Assembly: GCF_001949145.1 (NCBI RefSeq)
Contig: NW_019091363.1
Location: 2,514,902 to 2,578,901 of the forward strand
Direction of reading: 5' to 3'
DNA from: Acanthaster planci
Taxonomy: Eukaryota > Echinodermata > Asteroidea > Valvatida > Acanthasteridae
Length of the DNA stretch: 64,000 bases
The notes under the pieces are model-generated. The model worked only from the letters and a program-made list of their open reading frames with translations. It was not told the origin of the DNA and made no database searches. How positions within the stretch are numbered: position 1 is the stretch's first letter; each line of letters starts with the position of its first letter. The position numbers and the translations under genes are program-made. Positions 60,501-64,000 of this stretch are shown one piece after another.

Positions 60501-62023
60501 TCAGCTCTGCTTTAAAGGTACAAACTCTGAGTTGAGGCAAAATACATGTACATATAATGTACATGTACATGTATGTAGGTACATGTAGGCCTACAGTGTG
60601 TACGTTGCAACTGCTGCACACTAATCTGGCCGCATCTGTAAAGACCCCACTGTCATTCAAGCAATGCACTGGGCCACTTTTGGGAACAAAAGGAAATTAC
60701 ATGTATGCAACACCACACAAAATTGGGGCTCTCTTTAAGGGGCAGCAGGCCTGGCTGCAATACTCGGGCTTCTATAGAGGTTGCCTATCAGATCAGTGTA
60801 GCACCAGACAGTCATTCGTGTGGGTATAAGCGTCCAGTAAATTAAGATATGAATTTTTGAAGAATTTTGACAATGGAAAATCCTGGAAAATCACCCAGCA
60901 AAGCGTCCCAGATGTACAAACTCCACCTGGCAGGAAGTGGTTAAGAACCGGCCTTTAAATAGTTCTGGCGGAACTAAAAGTGAAATGCCAAAAAAAAAAG
61001 GTGTTTCAAAACATCAGTTCCAGACTTACATTAATCTGCTCCAGGATTTTTCCAGCCGTTTTAGTGGTGAGTAGCTCCTCAAATTCCACGTTCATTTTCC
61101 TGACGACCCATCGACGGACAAACGCTGCATCCTTGAGCTCCTGGAAGAGGAAGGCTACCAAGACATTGAGAGCATTGCACGATTCTGTCTTGTGCAACAT
61201 GGAGGAGACATCCAAATCCTGTCAGAGGTAACGCAAAAATGAACTCATTCAAAAAAGGTCTCTAAGTACTTTTTCTACTGTCTTTTCGTTTTCAAATAAA
61301 AACATCACATGGGGAAAAAACTACAAAAAGAAAACCAAAAATAAAAACAAAGAAAAAGATAAAAAAACCTCATCCCATCAGCCCCCCCCCAAAAGTAAAA
61401 CAAATCAACAAAGATTTTAGCCTGCCACCTCGGGAGCACTGGACTACATTCATGTATATACAGTTCCAAACCTACATGTACGACCAGCCCTAACTTCGTA
61501 GGCATCATTGCTATGCCGGGTAAAAACTTTGTACAGGTGTACATGTACAGTACATGTAAATCCTAAAAAGTCCACCATTGTGCAAGAAGCACATACATGT
61601 AATACTTATAATTTAAGTGTATCATACATGTACAAATTTACACTCAATAAATACCAATTACAGTGGCTGGGTTCTACCTGTCTTAATCCGGCAAAATCCT
61701 CCCAAAGCTACAAATTAGCCCAGTTTAATCATTCAATTTGAAAACGGCTTTTCACACTTCCTTCTGGGCAAAGATTCATTTTGAAGGAACTGGGGTTTCG
61801 GCTTACAACTGTACACGTACCTTCACTTTTTGGTTAACTTGTAAATTTTTTCTACCCTTGGATTAACTGACTTTACCTCGGGCATCTTCGCTTTCTCATA
61901 CTGGGCCCGCTGTGGAACGGGCTGCACCTGTTGGTTCTTGTAATACAGGAACACCAGGAACACTTGCATGAGCAGCATGCAGAATGCCCCAAAGAGGACC
62001 GCAACAAACACCACAAAGAACAT
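40817..62023 (-). CDS. PDZD8: PDZD8, ER-anchored SMP lipid-transfer and contact-site protein, 16 coding exons
   Basis: PDZD8 sits in the ER membrane and moves lipids at contacts with late endosomes and mitochondria. Coding exons: 61877-62023, 61030-61218, 54876-54968, 53763-53939, 53285-53365, 52909-53131, 52309-52496, 50844-50926, 49154-49859, 48409-48635, 47543-47788, 46982-47060, 46503-46597, 42203-42530, 41644-41706, 40817-41128. All junctions are GT-AG and phases agree, giving 1078 aa (human about 1154). Domain order: TM about 2-28, SMP about 60-265, PDZ about 315-395, linker, C2-like about 628-740, C1 about 794-845, proline/serine-rich stretch, C-terminal coiled coil about 955-1050. Diagnostic blocks are RRWVVRKMNVEFEELLTTKT, YSGGFRVSVDVDLVFG and HTLPNYKMRYQPFF. 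The ATG at 62023 follows an in-frame TAG at 62059-62057. Confidence 0.95.
41311..41400. repeat. Cluster of CCCAACTATAGTTGGG-type palindromes
   Basis: Within 90 bp there are four copies of AGTTGGG, arranged with CCCAACT partners so that CAGTTGGGCCAGCCCAACTG and CCAACTATAGTTGG are near-perfect palindromes. It lies in the intron between PDZD8 exons 16 and 15. Confidence 0.6.
43429..44856. mobile_element. 1.43-kb TIR element containing a nested element
   Basis: Outer ends are ATTGGGTCATTCTATAAAT and its inverted partner at 44856 (ATTGGGTCATTCTAAAAATG on minus), with further matching GGGG(C/T)CCA and GT(A/G)TCCCTGT. Inside is a second inverted pair GCCAATGATTTTCCG at 43480 and 44631. No transposase frame is present. 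Located in the PDZD8 intron between exons 14 and 13. Confidence 0.7.
43480..44631. mobile_element. Nested TIR element with CCAATGATTTTCCG ends
   Basis: The terminal inverted repeats start CCAATGATTTTCCG and continue into CGGA/TTTTCCG-rich sequence on both sides. The part 44038-44631, read on minus, matches 24161-24760. That makes it the inverted partner of the PDS5-intron copy. Confidence 0.65.
46503..47060 (-). other. PDZD8: PDZD8 exons 12-13: C1 zinc-finger domain
   Basis: Exons 46982-47060 and 46503-46597 (residues 788-844). HRFVGTHFSVPTRCDFC gives H-x12-C-x2-C, and KKVWTKYALKCQVC with LICHKKC gives the later C/H ligands. The spacing between the second and third cysteine (11) is shorter than in PKC-type C1, so it is probably an atypical, not diacylglycerol-typical, C1. 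The acceptor at 47060 is the one that keeps frame with exon 11. Confidence 0.92.
47543..48635 (-). other. PDZD8: PDZD8 exons 10-11: C2-like half domain and helical linker
   Basis: Exon 48409-48635 begins EPVWDETFTFEVDE, the W-D-E-x-F-x-F hallmark of a C2 strand, then RYLNVCVWNRIPLSPGSKDI and LIGYTCVPLMDVA. Exon 47543-47788 continues with SRLCYGDITLFFQH and a helical EEIDMTETVLKEQQIKHTMV segment. The usual first C2 strands are not visible in exon 9. Confidence 0.88.
48930..49010 (+). mobile_element. 140-bp MITE family, copy 5 (partial)
   Basis: Truncated and diverged: keeps ACAGTGTTTTGTAGTGTTTT, GCAATGGC and the end CAAGGAAAAGTTGCATGCCT. In the PDZD8 intron between exons 10 and 9. Confidence 0.5.
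49154..49859 (-). other. PDZD8: PDZD8 exon 9: long disordered linker
   Basis: Residues 394-629, the largest exon (706 bases). Starts RCTLRVQRPAQPVL; contains an acidic IIDVQLDDNDYEDF stretch, a basic NIKKLFKESMQAKP / DRKKKKSVKN patch and many Ser/Thr. It ends GYDDLYETALVPAYD and joins exon 10 at phase 0. Confidence 0.9.
51280..51878. mobile_element. hAT-like non-autonomous element
   Basis: Ends GGGTTCC (51280) and GGAACC near 51875, flanked by CTCAGACG (51272-51279) and CTCAGAGG (51879-51886), an 8-bp target duplication with one mismatch. Both ends run into inverted CTTGACTTTTTCAGGACTT / TTCCATGACATTTTCATGAC blocks. Eight-base duplications and short ends suit the hAT superfamily. It lies in the intron between PDZD8 exons 8 and 7, with no transposase. 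Confidence 0.65.
51381..51719. repeat. Tandem repeat, three 113-bp units
   Basis: Units start at 51381, 51494 and 51607 with AGGTAT(G/T)TGGTAT(T/G)ATGAACT and each ends near ATTATCACATGAAAAGC. Units 2 and 3 are closer to one another than unit 1 is at its start. It is the core of the hAT-like element. Confidence 0.92.
56850..57075 (-). mobile_element. tRNA-derived SINE, minus copy of an inverted pair
   Basis: On minus: A-box-like GAGTGGTTAAGAC, then CAGGAGGTCGTGGGTTCGAG with the B box GGTTCGAGTCCC near 56975-56990, then a tail CCTTCAGGAGCATACACTGA-type sequence. The head is tRNA-Ser/Leu-like. The A-box region has been duplicated and inverted, so no cloverleaf can form. Confidence 0.7.
57076..57290 (+). 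mobile_element. tRNA-derived SINE, plus copy of an inverted pair
   Basis: GGTGGTCGAGTGGTTAAGAC (A box, near 57140) and GGTTGTTGGGTTCAAGTCCC (B box, near 57180) are spaced as in a tRNA-Ser/Leu promoter. The tail (CAAGCCTTCGGGGCATACAC...TGAGCATACAGTGTT) is the inverted match of the minus copy. Acceptor stem pairing is absent, so it is not a functional tRNA gene. Confidence 0.75.
60690..60944 (-). mobile_element. Truncated minus copy of the 590-bp TTAA element
   Basis: Ends GGCAGGAAGTGG-TTAA at 60944. Read on minus it matches 39798-40030, including CAAAATTCTTCAAAAATTC, ATTTACTGGACGCTTA, TGACTGTCTGGTG and GCAGCCAGGCCTGC. The other end is missing. Confidence 0.7.
61877..62023 (-). other. PDZD8: PDZD8 exon 1: ER membrane anchor
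   Basis: Residues 1-49. MFFVVFVAVLFGAFCMLLMQ continues hydrophobic to FLVFLYY, then a polar KNQQVQPVPQ linker: a single N-terminal signal anchor with the rest cytosolic, as in PDZD8. The linker between anchor and SMP is shorter than in human. Confidence 0.9.
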
Positions 62024-63290
62024 GGCGTGTCTGATTGGATGGCAAGACACACACTGCTATAATTTACGTGACATGGTCGGCGATTGGTCAAGAGTTGCTT
62101 GAGTTTACAGACGCAATGTGGCTATCAGTGATCTCTGTTGAAAGTACAGAAACATTATACACTCGTATCAGTTCAACTGTTTCAAGGTTACTGGACTAAA
62201 ATAATACAGGTTCAGATAATATTGAAGTTTGTTCAACTGTTTAAGCTGATTACAACACAGATGTTTGAGCAGAATCTTGATTGCAAATTATGCAATAATA
62301 CAATATGTACATCACAACACCCATTTTGGATTTGTAAACATAATTATACTCAAAAAATAACAAAAAATACCGTCCTCTGCTTTTAAATTTAATCATCTAC
62401 GGGAAGAAAATTCCAACTATAATTCACTGGAAATCTGCAGTAAATATCAGCTTTCATTGTTTTTTAAACTGAGTTCTCAAACTGAATACAACTTTTTGTT
62501 TAAACACTGTATTCCATTTTGCCAGTGCTGCCAGTGTTCTGCTTGCAAAAATATATGCATCATCCCTGACTGGTAATTAAAGTGCATTTTGTTAGTTGAA
62601 ATTTCAGCATTTATCTCAGCTGTAAATTTACTGTGTCAGATTTTAATTCTTTTAGGGCTGAGTCAAATCAAATAATTCACTGTTTGAATGTTCAACCTTC
62701 AATTTGATCGAATACCCAACTATTCGGTCGTAACGACCGGCAGATTGTTGATGAACAAACCACATACAAAATCAGTTGGAATAATGCAGACAATTGTACA
62801 TAGGGAAAATCCATGTACATGATAAACATGATGAACGGATTACATGTACATGTATATTCAAACACCTCAAAGACAAATTGGCAGTCTGTGAAAGTTTTTA
62901 CATTTGAGAATCTCACCTCTCAGTCATGTCAGACTTACAGTCTTGAACTCCACAATTAAAAAATGAAACAAACACACAGTAATAATACATAATTACATAA
63001 TACACGTACTGTAGCAACAGTCCTGACGTACATGTACATGTCCTACCATATTACTAGATACTACAACTACAAGGCTACATGTCCACGTATGGTGAATATA
63101 GACCTGGACTTGGGAGTCTGGCACTTTTCAGGTTTTTTTGTTTGACCCCCACAAATTTACATGTAGTACCATTGGAAAGAGAATTTCAAAAGAAATTGAA
63201 CGGTATAAAATTTTGCTGAATAGCTGTAAGTATGGTGAAGTTATGAATTTGTTTTGTTATTAAAATTAGATGTAATCAGTCCATCACTTT
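62024..63290. other. PDZD8 upstream region
   Basis: No coding exon or clear core promoter motif identified. It is AT-rich with scattered TACATGTA words. The PDZD8 5' UTR and promoter should lie here. Confidence 0.45.
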
Positions 63291-63393
63291 TTAGGGGTGG
63301 ACACAAGTTTGATTTTCATCAAGGCATTTGAACCACATGGAGTCTTGTTCCTCATCGGTCCCACTTCCAGACATGCCAGAGTTGGACAAAGAT
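63291..63393 (-). CDS. Probable last exon of an unidentified upstream gene (partial)
   Basis: After acceptor TTAACTACAG the minus strand reads SLSNSGMSGSGTDEEQDSMW then FKCLDENQTCVHP and TAA at 63293-63291. Acidic, serine-rich composition and clean acceptor suggest a real terminal exon of a gene whose remainder lies beyond 64000. No family recognised; no polyadenylation signal was confirmed close by. Chance remains possible. Confidence 0.35.
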
Positions 63394-64000
63394 CTGTAGT
63401 TAAGTCATAGAGGAAGTGTAAAGTAAACAATCTTTTATTATGGAGAACTTTATCGATAATAAACACAGGATACATGTATACAGTAACAGGACAGTTGAGC
63501 TGGGCTTGAAACTTTTAGTGATGTGTGAAAGATCACTGAAGCATAGTTTTAATATGATATTTTGTCATCAATAAATAGCTATAAAAATACTGTAGGGGAC
63601 CAAGTCTGTTGGGTGTCATAAGTTACTTTAAGTCTGTTCGTGTTTGACAGGGTCTTTTGATAACATTTCATTGAAACATGCGTCGTTTATGCACTTGTTA
63701 TTTGCATCTTGCTCCCTGTGCACCATCCATCAATCTGATGCACATGCATACACCATAAATGTATGTGCACAGTTGCGCAACAGCACCCGAATACAAAAGG
63801 GCTGTCCGGCACCAGTTTGATATTGATTTTTGACAAAAATCAACTTCCTTTTCTTCCTGAAATTCTAAGCTTCCAAATAAACACCATTTTATATATGTTT
63901 TATCATCTCCTTATACGTGTTTTGGGGTATTTTCAACAGAAAAATGCACATTTTTTGTTACCTTTTTGTAGTTTTCACAAACCAAAACAAGGCTTGACGG
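63394..64000. other. Right edge, no feature seen
   Basis: AT-rich sequence with no exon-like frame. If the 63291-63393 exon is real, this is its upstream intron. Confidence 0.4.

Larger units (their letters stand above)
54969..61029 (-). other. PDZD8 second intron, 6 kb, no coding exon seen
   Basis: No exon that fits the PDZD8 frame was found. Contents: TACATGTA clusters, the inverted SINE pair (56850-57290) and a truncated TTAA-type element (60690-60944). Open frames are short and made mostly of repeated ACATGTAC words. Confidence 0.6.
52909..61218 (-). other. PDZD8: PDZD8 exons 2-6: SMP domain
   Basis: Residues 50-303 in exons 61030-61218, 54876-54968, 53763-53939, 53285-53365 and 52909-53131. 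Blocks in order: LNVLVAFLFQELKDAAFVRR, EFEELLTTKTAGKILEQI, SFPTIKSVTVMRC, DIAADLEYSGGFRVSVDVDL, RLRLQFSRNPYTHWSMSFYE, EFEVESHFEGRSVPKLGSI and KKKHTLPNYKMRYQPFF. The same order is found in human PDZD8. The tail of exon 6 (KLAVTIVECSRLA...IYCTLSI) is the small C2n-like segment described between SMP and PDZ. Confidence 0.94.

Overview
This window is nuclear DNA from an invertebrate animal, most likely a marine deuterostome. Evidence for an animal: spliced genes with GT-AG introns of mostly 0.3-1.5 kb and clear animal orthologues (PDS5, PDZD8). The introns and spacers are very rich in the palindromic words TACATGTA/TGTACA and TAGGCCTA, which I associate with echinoderm genomes. That last step is composition-based inference; a hemichordate, lancelet or mollusc is not excluded. 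There is no prokaryotic gene, CRISPR array, rRNA or complete autonomous transposon. A 142-bp run of N sits at 18390-18531, inside a PDS5 intron.

Layout, with all main genes on the minus strand: (1) about 0.6-29.2 kb, the cohesin regulator PDS5, reconstructed as one 5' untranslated exon plus 26 coding exons whose reading phases all join without a break (1559 or 1638 aa depending on the 3' end). (2) 31.8-35.7 kb, an unrecognised acidic 817-aa protein with repeated PPRP(K/E) modules, in four exons that all meet at phase 0. (3) 40.8-62.0 kb, PDZD8, an ER-anchored SMP/PDZ/C1 lipid-transfer tether, 16 coding exons, about 1078 aa. (4) At 63.3 kb, a probable last exon of a further minus-strand gene that lies mostly outside the window. 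A weak plus-strand terminal-exon candidate lies at 34953-35084.

The rest is intron and spacer filled with small non-autonomous repeats: TTAA-flanked piggyBac-like MITEs, a 140-bp MITE present five times in the same orientation, a hAT-like element with an internal triplicated 113-bp unit in the PDZD8 gene, a nested 1.4-kb TIR element with a relative in a PDS5 intron, tRNA-derived SINEs, and a head-to-head SINE pair forming a long palindrome in PDZD8 intron 2.

The genes do not form a pathway: PDS5 acts on chromatin and PDZD8 at ER contact sites, and their neighbourhood looks incidental. I did not find a new multi-gene system. The most interesting points are the PDS5 stop codon that overlaps a perfect splice donor (switching between a QTTLAFNL end and a 79-aa extension), the repeated-module orphan protein, and the SINE palindrome.
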